A stretch of DNA of 21,545 nt from Flavobacteriales bacterium UBA1958 (GCA_002336675.1 DDEI01000028.1:41724-63268), one strand, 5' to 3'; shown: positions 1 through 7,762, counted from the stretch's first letter. Notes: generated by a model not told the origin, from the sequence alone. Numbers and translations are program-made.

Positions 1-2069
1 CCACTAGCTACTGCCCCTTCAGATGTGATTTTAAAATAGCCTATACTGCCTGTGCTAGACACATGAGTTCCTCCACATAATTCTGCACTATCACCAAACT
101 TTATTAGCCTTACTCTTTCACCATACTTTTCTCCGAAAAGCATCAAAGCTCTCTCTAATTTAGCCTCTTTCAAAGAAGATGATCTGTTTTCTTCTAGTGC
201 AATATTCTCACGTATAAGCTCATTTACCATGCGTTCTACAAGCTGCAATTCCTCATCGCTTACCTTACTGAAATGTGAAAAATCAAATCTCAAATAGTCA
301 GCATTTACCAAACTACCTTTCTGCTCCACGTGATCTCCTAAAACAGTTCTAAGCGCCAAGTGCAATAAATGGGTAGAGGTATGGTTAATCGAAGTGGATA
401 ATCTCCTCTCATTATCTACAGCACATCTCCAGACTCCTGTCAATTCAGCGGGTAATTCTTCTGTATAATGTAAAATCTGATTATTCTCTTTCTTAGTAGT
501 GAACACTACAATCTCATCTAGGCCATTAGAGAGTAATCCTGAATCACCTATCTGCCCACCGCCTTCTGCATAGAATGGTGAAATATCTAAAGTAAACTGG
601 AAGAATACTTTATTATTTTGTGTAATCTCCCTCCACTCTCCTATTTTACTATCAGAAATCAACTTGTCATACCCTATGAAATCTGTTTTTTTAACTGAAT
701 TCAAAGTATTCCAATCCTTAGTCTCTAACTTAGTAGCGGCACGAGATCTCTTTTTTTGTTTCTGCAATTCCACCTGGAAGCCCTTTTCGTCAATTTCTCT
801 CCCAGCCTCCGTAATCATTAATCTGGTTAAATCAAACGGAAACCCAAAAGTGTCATATAATTCAAATGCTACTTTACCATCAATTACTTCATTTTCATTT
901 TCACACATAAAATTTTCCAATCTACCTATACCCTTCTCTAATGTTCTATGGAAATTCTCTTCCTCTTCCTTTATCACTATAGTTATGAGAGTTTCTTGAG
1001 ACTTTAACTCAGTAAAATAATCTCCCATTTCTCTTACTAAGTCCTTAACTAACTCATAGATAAAAGCTTCTTTAATTTCTAAAACAGAGAAAGAATAGCG
1101 AATAGCCCTTCTTAAAATCCTTCTAATCACATAACCCGCTCCAGTATTAGAAGGCAATTCACCATCTGCTATAGCAAATGAAACTGCCCTTAAGTGGTCA
1201 GCAACAACGCGTATGGCTATATCCGATTTTTCTGACGCACCATATTTAACTCCACTTTTAGCTGCTATTTTCTGAATATAAGGCTGGAACACATCAGTAT
1301 CATAATTACTTGTTTTGCGTTGCAACGCCATAACTAAACGTTCCATACCCATACCTGTATCAATATGCTTCTTGGGTAAAGGAGACAATTCTCCCTTAGC
1401 ATTTCTGAAGAACTCCATAAAGACCAAGTTCCAAATCTCAACTACTTGAGGGTGATCCTTATTTACTAAACTCTCTCCAGGGGTTTCCGCCTTTTCTTCT
1501 GGAGATCTCATGTCTACGTGAATCTCGGAACAAGGACCGCAAGGACCGCTCTCTCCCATTTCCCAAAAGTTATCCTCCCTATCAAACTCTAAAATTCTAT
1601 CCTCTTCTATTAACCCTTTCCAAACATCTCTAGCCTCATTATCTCTTTCTAATCCATCCTTTTTGTCACCACTAAAAATTGACACATATAAATTTTCACT
1701 AGGGATTTCATAAATCTCCGTTAATAACTCCCAAGCCCATGAAATAGCTTCTTTTTTAAAATAATCTCCGAAAGACCAGTTACCGAGCATTTCAAACATG
1801 GTGTGATGATATGTATCTACACCAACTTGCTCTAAATCATTATGCTTACCCGAAACACGCAGGCATTTCTGAGAATCTGTTATTCTCACATTTTTTATTT
1901 CAGAGTTTCCTAAAAACAAATCTTTAAACTGATTCATTCCTGCATTCGTGAACATTAACGTAGGATCATTCTTTATCACCATAGGAGCACTCTCCACTAT
2001 CTGATGATTTTTAGACTCAAAAAACTCTAAAAATTTAGTTCTTATTTCTCTTGCTGTCATGTTATTCAT
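1..2069 (-). CDS. alaS: Alanyl-tRNA synthetase, C-terminal part cut by window edge
   Basis: Cytoplasmic class II synthetase that charges tRNA-Ala with alanine and edits mischarged Ser and Gly. I read it by translating the reverse strand from the ATG at 2067-2069; the start reads MNNMTAREIRTKFLEFF. A second in-frame ATG at 2058-2060 could also be the start. About 689 codons are present of the usual 860-880, so the end of the editing domain's linker and the C-Ala domain lie outside. The N-terminal aminoacylation domain shows the motif 2 region around GNWSFGDYFKKEAISW and the stretch FWEMGESGPCGPCSEIH. The editing domain keeps the zinc ligands HTSTH (HxxxH) and CGGTH (CxxxH). The frame is open without breaks. 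It is divergent from the M23 peptidase gene, with back-to-back promoters. Identification is secure; the exact start is less so. Confidence 0.97.
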   Translation of the reverse strand, partial: MNNMTAREIRTKFLEFFESKNHQIVESAPMVIKNDPTLMFTNAGMNQFKDLFLGNSEIKNVRITDSQKCLRVSGKHNDLEQVGVDTYHHTMFEMLGNWSFGDYFKKEAISWAWELLTEIYEIPSENLYVSIFSGDKKDGLERDNEARDVWKGLIEEDRILEFDREDNFWEMGESGPCGPCSEIHVDMRSPEEKAETPGESLVNKDHPQVVEIWNLVFMEFFRNAKGELSPLPKKHIDTGMGMERLVMALQRKTSNYDTDVFQPYIQKIAAKSGVKYGASEKSDIAIRVVADHLRAVSFAIADGELPSNTGAGYVIRRILRRAIRYSFSVLEIKEAFIYELVKDLVREMGDYFTELKSQETLITIVIKEEEENFHRTLEKGIGRLENFMCENENEVIDGKVAFELYDTFGFPFDLTRLMITEAGREIDEKGFQVELQKQKKRSRAATKLETKDWNTLNSVKKTDFIGYDKLISDSKIGEWREITQNNKVFFQFTLDISPFYAEGGGQIGDSGLLSNGLDEIVVFTTKKENNQILHYTEELPAELTGVWRCAVDNERRLSTSINHTSTHLLHLALRTVLGDHVEQKGSLVNADYLRFDFSHFSKVSDEELQLVERMVNELIRENIALEENRSSSLKEAKLERALMLFGEKYGERVRLIKFGDSAELCGGTHVSSTGSIGYFKITSEGAVAS

Positions 2070-2109
2070 GTTTGTGATTCACATTGCATTTACGCGAATT
2101 TTAACAGTG

Positions 2110-2117
2110 CAAAGGTA
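2110..2117 (-). promoter_or_regulatory. Probable -7 promoter element of alaS (TACCTTTG)
   Basis: On the minus strand these bases read TACCTTTG, a full match to the Bacteroidota -7 consensus TAnnTTTG. About 40 bases separate it from the alaS start, giving a short leader. I see no clear TTG at the expected -33 spacing, so the call rests on the -7 match and position. Confidence 0.5.
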
Positions 2118-2131
2118 AATCAATTTTTGTC

Positions 2132-2139
2132 TAACTTTG
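2132..2139 (+). promoter_or_regulatory. Probable -7 promoter element of the M23 peptidase gene (TAACTTTG)
   Basis: TAACTTTG matches TAnnTTTG fully and ends 21 bases before the TTG start at 2161. It lies only 14 bases from the oppositely directed alaS element, so the two upstream promoter regions overlap. No convincing -33 TTG was seen. Confidence 0.5.
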
Positions 2140-2160
2140 TGTTCACAAAATTAGAATAGT

Positions 2161-3132
2161 TTGGCCAAATCAAAGTTTAGATACAACCCTAAAACTCTCG
2201 AATATGAGAAGATCTCTTTAAGAGTTAAAGATTATTTTCTAAAAGGACTATTATATACCGTTCCTTTAGTAATTCTTTCAGGGGTGTTTGGCTGGCTGAT
2301 AAGCAGCAATATCGATTCTCCAGGTGAATTAGAAGCAAAGAATGAAAATCGCTTTATGAAAGCGCAACTTCATGAAATCAAAAAAGAACTTGGAAACTTA
2401 AATTCATTTCGTCAAGACCTGCAGGACAAAGATGATAATCTATATAGAACTATTTTTGAATCAGAGCCTTACCCTGATCACAAAAGAAATTTATCTATCG
2501 GGGGCATCAATAGATATGATGGACTAGAAGGATATGATATCAGCACAGAGCTTATAGAGACTAAAGAACTTCTAAGCAAATTAACACGAGGGCTAGTGGC
2601 TCAATCGAAGTCCTTCGAAGAGGTTTTTAATTTAGTTAAAAACCAAGAGGATTTCTTAGCTCATATTCCAGCTATTCAGCCGGTTTCTAATAAAGACTTA
2701 ACTAGAATGGCTTCTGGTTACGGTAAAAGGATACACCCAATTTATAGGGTCATTAAAATGCACTGGGGAATGGATTTTACCGCCACTACCGGTACAGAAA
2801 TATACGCAACAGGAGATGGTGTGGTTAAAGCTGCGGACAACAAATACTCAGGATATGGAAACAGGGTAGAAATAGACCATGGTTACGGTTACGTATCTCT
2901 CTACGCCCACATGAGTAAAATGAAAGTGAGATACGGACAGAAAGTGAAAAGAGGTCAAGTTATTGGACTAGTTGGAAGCACCGGTGCTTCTACTGCTCCG
3001 CACTGCCATTATGAGGTTATGAAGGATGGCCAAAAGGTAAATCCCGCTCACTACTACTTTAACGACCTTACCCCCGAAGAATACAATAAACTTCTAGAGA
3101 AGGCTTCACAAAAAGGCAAATCTCTGGACTAA
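2161..3132 (+). CDS. Membrane-anchored M23 (LytM/NlpD-type) peptidase
   Basis: Probable cell-wall metallopeptidase, or a scaffold of that fold, acting on peptidoglycan cross-bridges in the periplasm. It has 323 residues. A short cytoplasmic N-terminus is followed by one membrane segment (about residues 28-48), a charged helical, probably coiled-coil stretch (about 55-95), then a C-terminal M23 domain (about 180-300). The zinc site looks complete: H201 and D205 in HWGMD, H250 in SLYAHMS, and H281/H283 in PHCHYEV, so it is probably active. The start is TTG: an in-frame stop at 2152-2154 rules out anything upstream, and the N-terminus MAKSKFRYNPKTLEYEKI looks like other Bacteroidota members. A small MerR-type gene follows 35 bases downstream. 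Substrate is inferred from the family only. Confidence 0.9.
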   Translation: MAKSKFRYNPKTLEYEKISLRVKDYFLKGLLYTVPLVILSGVFGWLISSNIDSPGELEAKNENRFMKAQLHEIKKELGNLNSFRQDLQDKDDNLYRTIFESEPYPDHKRNLSIGGINRYDGLEGYDISTELIETKELLSKLTRGLVAQSKSFEEVFNLVKNQEDFLAHIPAIQPVSNKDLTRMASGYGKRIHPIYRVIKMHWGMDFTATTGTEIYATGDGVVKAADNKYSGYGNRVEIDHGYGYVSLYAHMSKMKVRYGQKVKRGQVIGLVGSTGASTAPHCHYEVMKDGQKVNPAHYYFNDLTPEEYNKLLEKASQKGKSLD

Positions 3133-3167
3133 GCTCAATCAATTTATTCTTTTACTAATTGGCTGCC

Positions 3168-3494
3168 ATGGAAGACATACAAAAAAGGTATTATACCATA
3201 AGTGAGGTTTCAGTTATCTTAGGAGTTAACGCATCCTTGATTCGGTTTTGGGAAAAAGAATTCCCCCAAATTAAACCTAGAAAAGGTAAAAAAGGAAATA
3301 GGCTCTTCACCCCCTCAGATTTGGGAATTTTAAAGAAAATATTCTCTCTAGTTAAGCTGAAAGGCTATACACTAGAAGGAGCAAGAAAGGCTTTAAAAAA
3401 CGGAAGTAATGAAACCTCTTCAAGAGCACAGACAATGATAAAACTCAGTGGAATAAGACAAAAGCTACAGCAGATTCTTACAGAATTTCAATAG
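3168..3494 (+). CDS. Small MerR-type helix-turn-helix protein
   Basis: Probable DNA-binding regulator of 108 residues. The N-terminal half reads as a MerR winged-helix domain: YYTISEVSVILGVNASLIRFWEKEF, broken here as helix-turn-helix (YYTISEVSVILGV) and recognition part (NASLIRFWEKEF), then a basic wing with GKKGNRLFTPSDL and a second helical part. No long dimerisation helix or effector domain follows, and no metal-binding Cys is present, so the signal it senses is unknown. I chose the ATG at 3168; a TTG at 3159 would add three residues. It probably shares the M23 peptidase's transcript. Its last 7 bases overlap the convergent hldD gene. Targets cannot be told from sequence. Confidence 0.85.
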   Translation: MEDIQKRYYTISEVSVILGVNASLIRFWEKEFPQIKPRKGKKGNRLFTPSDLGILKKIFSLVKLKGYTLEGARKALKNGSNETSSRAQTMIKLSGIRQKLQQILTEFQ

Positions 3495-4453
3495 GATTTA
3501 TTCTTCATTAGATAACTTCTCACGTAATCCTTTACTCCTTCTTCCAAAGAAGTAAATTTCTGAGTATAACCAATTTTCCTAAGCTTGTTCATTTTCGCCT
3601 CAGTAAAATACTGGTATGTAGATCTAATGTCCTCCGGAGTATCCATAAATAAAATCTTAGACTTCACATCCATTGACTTGAATGTATTTTCTACCAAATC
3701 TAAGAAAGTTCTAGAATCTCCACTTCCTAAATTATATATCCCCGACTCTTTTCTGTTATTCATCAAAAAGTAGCAAACATCCGCAACATCTTTAACATAT
3801 ATAAAATCCCGCGACTGGTGTCCATCTTCAACCCCCTCCTTGTGCGATGCGAATAACTTCATTTCCGAAGTTGTGTTAATTTGATTAAAGGCATGTAAAA
3901 CAACACTTGCCATCCTTCCTTTATGATATTCATTAGGACCATACACATTAAAAAACTTCAATCCAGCCCAGAAATAAGGTTTTCTTTCTTGATTTAAAAC
4001 CCACTTATCAAAATCATTTTTAGAATCGCCATATGGATTTAATGGGACTAACTTCTCTATTAGTTCATGAGAATCAGAATAGCCCTGTTCCCCCAAACCA
4101 TAAGTAGCCGCAGAAGAAGCATAAACCAGAGAAAGTCCATATTCCACACATTTATTCCAAATCATCTTAGAGTAATTGAGATTCAATTTATTAAACAGAT
4201 CTCTATTAAATTCAGCTGTATCTGTTCGTGCACCTAAATGAAAAATAAACTGTACTTCATTTTCGTTTACATCTAACCAACTTTCAAAATTATCTCTATC
4301 AACTAGATAACGAAATTTTTTATATTCAAAATTCCTTTTCTTGTCCTCTCTAGAGAAATCATCAACTAGTACTAAATCAAAAAAATATTCTTGATTTAAT
4401 TTCTCTACTAATACACTAGAAATAAAACCTGCTGCTCCTGTTACTACTATCAT
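3488..4453 (-). CDS. hldD: ADP-L-glycero-D-manno-heptose 6-epimerase
   Basis: Extended short-chain dehydrogenase that converts ADP-D-glycero-D-manno-heptose to the L-glycero form, the last step in making the LPS inner-core heptose. It has 321 residues. The Y141-x3-K145 catalytic pair sits in NPYGDSK, and K178 in EYHKGRMAS matches the second catalytic lysine of E. coli HldD. The ASSAATYG strand also fits. One oddity: the Rossmann motif reads G6-A-A-G9-F-I-S12, with serine where the third glycine is usual. The start is the ATG at 4451-4453, because MIVVTGAAGF is where the family begins; the open frame extends upstream from a TTG at 4501 but has no family support. AAGGAGT sits directly before the ATG. 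No other heptose genes are nearby. Confidence 0.9.
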   Translation of the reverse strand: MIVVTGAAGFISSVLVEKLNQEYFFDLVLVDDFSREDKKRNFEYKKFRYLVDRDNFESWLDVNENEVQFIFHLGARTDTAEFNRDLFNKLNLNYSKMIWNKCVEYGLSLVYASSAATYGLGEQGYSDSHELIEKLVPLNPYGDSKNDFDKWVLNQERKPYFWAGLKFFNVYGPNEYHKGRMASVVLHAFNQINTTSEMKLFASHKEGVEDGHQSRDFIYVKDVADVCYFLMNNRKESGIYNLGSGDSRTFLDLVENTFKSMDVKSKILFMDTPEDIRSTYQYFTEAKMNKLRKIGYTQKFTSLEEGVKDYVRSYLMKNKSY

Positions 4454-4486
4454 ACTCCTTAATAATTTTCCATTCTTATGTGCCTG

Positions 4487-4494
4487 CAAAAATA
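4487..4494 (-). promoter_or_regulatory. Probable -7 promoter element of hldD (TATTTTTG)
   Basis: The minus strand reads TATTTTTG, a full TAnnTTTG match, ending 33 bases before the chosen ATG. It also supports that start, since the upstream TTG at 4499-4501 would lie before the promoter. Confidence 0.5.
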
Positions 4495-4574
4495 GAATCA
4501 AATTCTTTAGTTGGATTTATATATTAAATAAAGATTTATCCCTTACTTTGAATTTAATAGACTTGCTTAAAAAA

Positions 4575-5000
4575 ATGGAAAGAAGACTAGTATATGTTAC
4601 CAGAAGAGAAAGGTTCAATGCTGCTCACAAACTATGGAATGATTCATGGAGCGAAGAGAAGAATTTAGAAACATTCGGAAAGTGCGCTAACCCCAATTGG
4701 CATGGACACAACTATAATTTATTCGTTACAGTCAAAGGATACATTAATAATGATACTGGATACTTAGTTGATTTAAAAGATTTGAGTAAACTCATACGAA
4801 AGAATATTATCGATAAACTAGACCATAAAAACCTAAATCTAGATGTGGATTTCTTGAAAAATGGAATGACATCCACAGAGATATTAGTTTTCAAAATATG
4901 GGATGAGCTATCTGAGGAGGTAACCTCAATGGGAGCTCAACTTCATAAAGTTCTTCTTTTCGAAACTGAAAATAATAGTGCAGAATTTTACGGTGAATAA
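4575..5000 (+). CDS. 6-pyruvoyltetrahydropterin synthase, PTPS-II type
   Basis: Zinc enzyme of the T-fold family that acts on 7,8-dihydroneopterin triphosphate, the product of FolE. It has 141 residues. Zinc ligands are H18, H43 and H45; the catalytic residues are C37, D83 and H84, with E130 in the substrate-anchoring position. The Cys-to-HGH spacing is five residues (CANPNWHGH), as in the animal BH4-forming enzyme. QueD-type enzymes have three. This points to tetrahydrobiopterin-like pterin synthesis more than queuosine. I chose ATG 4575 because MERRLVYVTRRERFNAAH fits the family; a TTG at 4548 lies inside a sequence resembling a -7 element (TTACTTTG, 4543-4550). folE follows after one base, in an operon. 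The alternative, a QueD role, cannot be excluded without assay. Confidence 0.87.
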   Translation: MERRLVYVTRRERFNAAHKLWNDSWSEEKNLETFGKCANPNWHGHNYNLFVTVKGYINNDTGYLVDLKDLSKLIRKNIIDKLDHKNLNLDVDFLKNGMTSTEILVFKIWDELSEEVTSMGAQLHKVLLFETENNSAEFYGE

Positions 5001-5001
5001 C

Positions 5002-5601
5002 ATGAAAAAGTATAACAAAATAGACGAGTATGATTTGGAGTTAACTGAAAAGTTATCAGTCCAATATAAAAATGTCTTACTTGATTTGGGGGAAGACACA
5101 GAACGGGAAGGCCTCAAGAAAACACCAGAACGAGCTTCTAAAGCAATGCAATTTCTTACTCATGGATACGACTTAAATCCTTCAGAAATTCTTCGTTCCG
5201 CAATGTTTGCTGAAGACTATAGTCAGATGGTTCTCGTAAAAGATATAGAAATCTATTCTTTGTGTGAACACCATATTCTACCCTTTTTCGGAAAAGCTCA
5301 TGTAGCCTACATTCCTAACGGACACATAGTAGGCTTGAGCAAAATACCTAGAATATGTGATGCATTTGCCAGAAGACTTCAGGTACAAGAAAGACTAACT
5401 GTAGAGATTCGAGACTGCATTCAAGAAACATTGAATCCTTTTGGAGTAGCAGTAGTGATAGAGGCAAGCCACATGTGCATGCAAATGAGAGGAGTTCAAA
5501 AACAAAATTCAGTAACCACTACTAGCGCATTCACCGGAGAGTTCTTAAAAGATAAAACTCGTGCTGAATTTTTAAATCTCATTCGCTCGAATTTACATTA
5601 G
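5002..5601 (+). CDS. folE: GTP cyclohydrolase I
   Basis: Converts GTP to 7,8-dihydroneopterin triphosphate, the entry step to folate, biopterin and (via QueD) queuosine. It has 199 residues, a normal size. Zinc ligands are C88 and H91 in LCEHHILPF and C159 in SHMCMQMRGV. The substrate region GKAHVAYIPNGHIVGLSK and the tail SVTTTSAFTGEF are as expected for the classical FolE type, not the Cys-variant FolE2. I chose the ATG at 5002, one base after the PTPS stop; a GTG at 4978 would overlap the upstream gene and adds no conserved residues. The adjacency to PTPS means this copy probably serves that enzyme, though it may also feed folate. Confidence 0.96.
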   Translation: MKKYNKIDEYDLELTEKLSVQYKNVLLDLGEDTEREGLKKTPERASKAMQFLTHGYDLNPSEILRSAMFAEDYSQMVLVKDIEIYSLCEHHILPFFGKAHVAYIPNGHIVGLSKIPRICDAFARRLQVQERLTVEIRDCIQETLNPFGVAVVIEASHMCMQMRGVQKQNSVTTTSAFTGEFLKDKTRAEFLNLIRSNLH

Positions 5602-5624
5602 CAAATTGAGAACCGGAGTTAGCC

Positions 5625-6284
5625 TTAATAGTTAATTTCGATATCTACTGTTCCAAACGACTCTATAAATTGACTGCCAGATGCAGCCGTACTTGAACCA
5701 CCACGTGATATGGAATAATAGTAATCTAACTGTGTTCCTCCAATAATGGTACAGTTTACTACCGTGTCAACTTCCATTCCTGTGAAATACTGGTATTGAT
5801 TATTACAGCAGACACACTGTGGAAAATAAGAGGTTGTATATCTAAAGACTAATTCATCTTCATCATTAAAAGGGCTGATGTTTTTCACTTTTAAATTAAC
5901 AAACGCCAGAGGCTCTAACTCCATTGAAACTTCTAAACCTTCAACAGGATCAATAGATTCAGGATTAATCTCTTCCTCCTGCGAAACATATAACTCCTTA
6001 TCAAATTGAACTTTCATAGAATTGAAAAGCTCTTTGTCTATATTAAACTCGTAATACCCTTGAGAATTGGTCCTCTGGGTTTCTAAGAGTTGAAAACTAT
6101 TATTGAAAGTCCCTGCATTCAAAATTTGAGCAGAGAGTCTAACTTCAGCATTAGTAATAGAACTGTTAGTTAAAGCGTTTGAGATTGTACCGTAGATTCG
6201 ATAAGTAACTTCTTCGGGCTTTTCGCATTGACAAAAGAGAGAGGCACATAAAAAGAACAAGACCTGAATTATCCTGCTTTTCAT
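5625..6284 (-). CDS. Putative lipoprotein with a carboxypeptidase-regulatory-like domain
   Basis: No specific family recognised. It has 219 residues. The N-terminus (MKSRIIQVLFFLCASLFCQC) is a signal peptide; the Cys at 20 followed by EKPEE looks like a lipoprotein anchor, but Gln at -1 is a poor lipobox, so lipidation is uncertain. Residues about 27-95 resemble a CnaB or carboxypeptidase-regulatory beta-sandwich (YRIYGTISNAL, then AEVRLSAQ, then NSQGYYEFNI). The C-terminal half has an unusual FPQCVCCNNQYQYF cluster of three Cys, which could form a disulfide or bind metal. It starts 8 bases after the stop of the upstream T9SS-tailed gene, so the two probably form one transcript. It ends convergent with folE, 23 bases away. 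Location would be periplasm or cell surface. Confidence 0.75.
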   Translation of the reverse strand: MKSRIIQVLFFLCASLFCQCEKPEEVTYRIYGTISNALTNSSITNAEVRLSAQILNAGTFNNSFQLLETQRTNSQGYYEFNIDKELFNSMKVQFDKELYVSQEEEINPESIDPVEGLEVSMELEPLAFVNLKVKNISPFNDEDELVFRYTTSYFPQCVCCNNQYQYFTGMEVDTVVNCTIIGGTQLDYYYSISRGGSSTAASGSQFIESFGTVDIEINY

Positions 6285-6292
6285 CCTAATTA

Positions 6293-7078
6293 CTATTTTC
6301 GATAGAATTTCTCAGTTTGGTTATCAAAACTGATATAATAATCATTCTTCAGCAGCTCAGTTAAGTCTGCCTTTGCACCGAATCCTCTTTTTACGATTTG
6401 GCCATAAACGTCATAGAGTTCATAGTATGTCTCTCTAGAGAATATGAGGGTGCTGCTTTTCTTGTCATATACTAACGACAAAGGGGACATAGAACTTGTA
6501 TATTCTGCGGCTACAGAACTTTTTAAGTCCCCATCACCTGTTTTCTGTAGCACTCTAAATTTATTAACTCCAGAAACCTCTGAAGTTTGAAAATTGTATG
6601 TATTCTCTCCAGGAACGCCTTTACCCATAACCTCACCTACGTTAACCCACTTATTCCACTTAAACTGCTGAATCACGAATGGGAGAGCACCTGTTTCACC
6701 AGAAGTAACCCAAGTAAACAAACCAGAATCTGATATACTAATATCTGCAACTTCATAAGTAGGCTGAGGCCATAAATCTCCTGGGTTTACTACTTGAGGT
6801 AGACATCCTTCTTTATACTTGATCGTAATAACAAGATCATCACCAAGCTGAAATCCGTAAATACCTAAATCTATTTCAAACGCTGGAGAATTCCATTCGT
6901 CAGAGGATATCTGGCCATTAACTAGGACTTCAAAAACACAGTAACCCACTCCACTGGAAGAAACGCTATTTACAACGTATAGATCCTTTCCTTGATACTT
7001 ACCCTCAAATATCAGAGTTCCAGCTAACATTGTTAGGCTAGAAAGAACAAATAAAGCACAAGTAATTATTACTCTCAT
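6293..7078 (-). CDS. Secreted protein with short T9SS-type C-terminal sorting domain
   Basis: No catalytic family recognised. It has 261 residues. The N-terminus (MRVIITCALFVLSSLTMLAG) is a clear signal peptide. The middle is predicted all-beta (YCVFEVLVNGQISSDEW region, GYQ-type strands), with two Cys near 47 and 92. The last 60 residues resemble the T9SS type A sorting tail: YELYDVYGQIVKRG, then ADLTELLKNDYYISF, then TEKFYRK. It lacks the usual YPNP opening, so this is a shortened or divergent tail. Transcribed before the putative lipoprotein, 8 bases apart. It lies downstream of the acpH terminator, and no good -7 element was seen in between, so it may depend on read-through. Probably exported through the outer membrane or kept at the surface. 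Confidence 0.75.
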   Translation of the reverse strand: MRVIITCALFVLSSLTMLAGTLIFEGKYQGKDLYVVNSVSSSGVGYCVFEVLVNGQISSDEWNSPAFEIDLGIYGFQLGDDLVITIKYKEGCLPQVVNPGDLWPQPTYEVADISISDSGLFTWVTSGETGALPFVIQQFKWNKWVNVGEVMGKGVPGENTYNFQTSEVSGVNKFRVLQKTGDGDLKSSVAAEYTSSMSPLSLVYDKKSSTLIFSRETYYELYDVYGQIVKRGFGAKADLTELLKNDYYISFDNQTEKFYRK

Positions 7079-7102
7079 CTTCTTCTAAAATTCTTCTAAA
7101 AA

Positions 7103-7134
7103 AAGCCCGGTTGTAACGTTCATATTTCGGGCTT
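7103..7134 (-). terminator. Intrinsic terminator after acpH
   Basis: A 7-bp stem AAGCCCG / CGGGCTT (7103-7109 with 7128-7134) encloses an 18-base loop. On the minus strand the second arm runs into a run of seven T. It sits 17 bases after the acpH stop and 24 bases before the start of the T9SS-tailed gene, so it would end acpH transcripts or attenuate read-through. Confidence 0.75.
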
Positions 7135-7151
7135 GATGTTGTTTTCTCATT

Positions 7152-7748
7152 TTACTGAACACTCAACAAATCTAACAATTTATGCTGTGAATCAGTGAAT
7201 AGAATGGGGAAATATTCAGCAAATCCATTTTCTATTAATTCATAGTGCACTTCCAAAGCCTTTATTGCGTTTTCCATTCCCGAGTTATTTGGCAAAATTT
7301 TCTGCATTTCGACAAAGACCGCAATCATCCCATTCAATTCGCCATACCTAGTTAGGTACTTATGCTTAGTCATACTATTAAATAGTCTTTCAGATTTCGA
7401 AGAAAAAAATTCAACATATGGCCTTAATTCAGTGTAAGCATCTTCAGCATAAAGTTCTAAACTTATTTCTGAGAACTTCGCCCAGTGCCTGCTCAAGAAA
7501 TGATCAAAATAAATATCTAATGCTACACCCGCATATTTATGAAAATATGGATAAAGCGCCTTTTTTAACTCTAAATTTAACTCTGACGTGTCTGTATGAT
7601 TATCAATAAATCGGTGAAGAGTAACACCTCTAACTACATCATAAGGCAAATAAGAATAGTCCCTTCCTTTAATCTCATCTCCGAACAAATTACCCGCTTG
7701 AACTGCTCTGTTTTCTCCCGAAAGAAGTAAGTGTGCCAAAAAATTCAT
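7152..7748 (-). CDS. acpH: Acyl-carrier-protein phosphodiesterase (AcpH family)
   Basis: Family members remove the 4'-phosphopantetheine arm from holo-ACP, giving apo-ACP, in the cytoplasm. It has 198 residues, near the family norm. The diagnostic motifs are MNFLAHLLLS at the N-terminus, GNLFGDEIKG near residues 19-28, and VVRGVTLHRFIDNHTD near 38-53, with H45, D49 and D53 as likely metal ligands. FDHFLSRHW follows, as in the family. I chose the ATG at 7746-7748, where the family's MNFLAHL begins; an upstream in-frame TTG adds three residues. A full TAnnTTTG element ends six bases before this ATG. It is divergent from the kinase gene. Family membership is clear; whether it acts on ACP in this organism is inferred. 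Confidence 0.88.
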   Translation of the reverse strand: MNFLAHLLLSGENRAVQAGNLFGDEIKGRDYSYLPYDVVRGVTLHRFIDNHTDTSELNLELKKALYPYFHKYAGVALDIYFDHFLSRHWAKFSEISLELYAEDAYTELRPYVEFFSSKSERLFNSMTKHKYLTRYGELNGMIAVFVEMQKILPNNSGMENAIKALEVHYELIENGFAEYFPILFTDSQHKLLDLLSVQ

Positions 7749-7754
7749 ATACTT

Positions 7755-7762
7755 CAAATATA
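7755..7762 (-). promoter_or_regulatory. -7 promoter element of acpH (TATATTTG), leaderless spacing
   Basis: The minus strand reads TATATTTG, a full TAnnTTTG match. Six bases lie between it and the ATG, so transcription would start at or next to the first codon. No clear -33 TTG was seen. Confidence 0.6.

Noticed and set aside
664..999. Open frame of 111 codons on the plus strand
   Set aside because: It lies wholly inside alaS on the other strand, whose reading frame is conserved throughout; no start context or family match.
4454..4501. N-terminal extension of HldD from a TTG at 4501
   Set aside because: It lies upstream of the likely promoter, and the family starts at MIVVTGAAGF.
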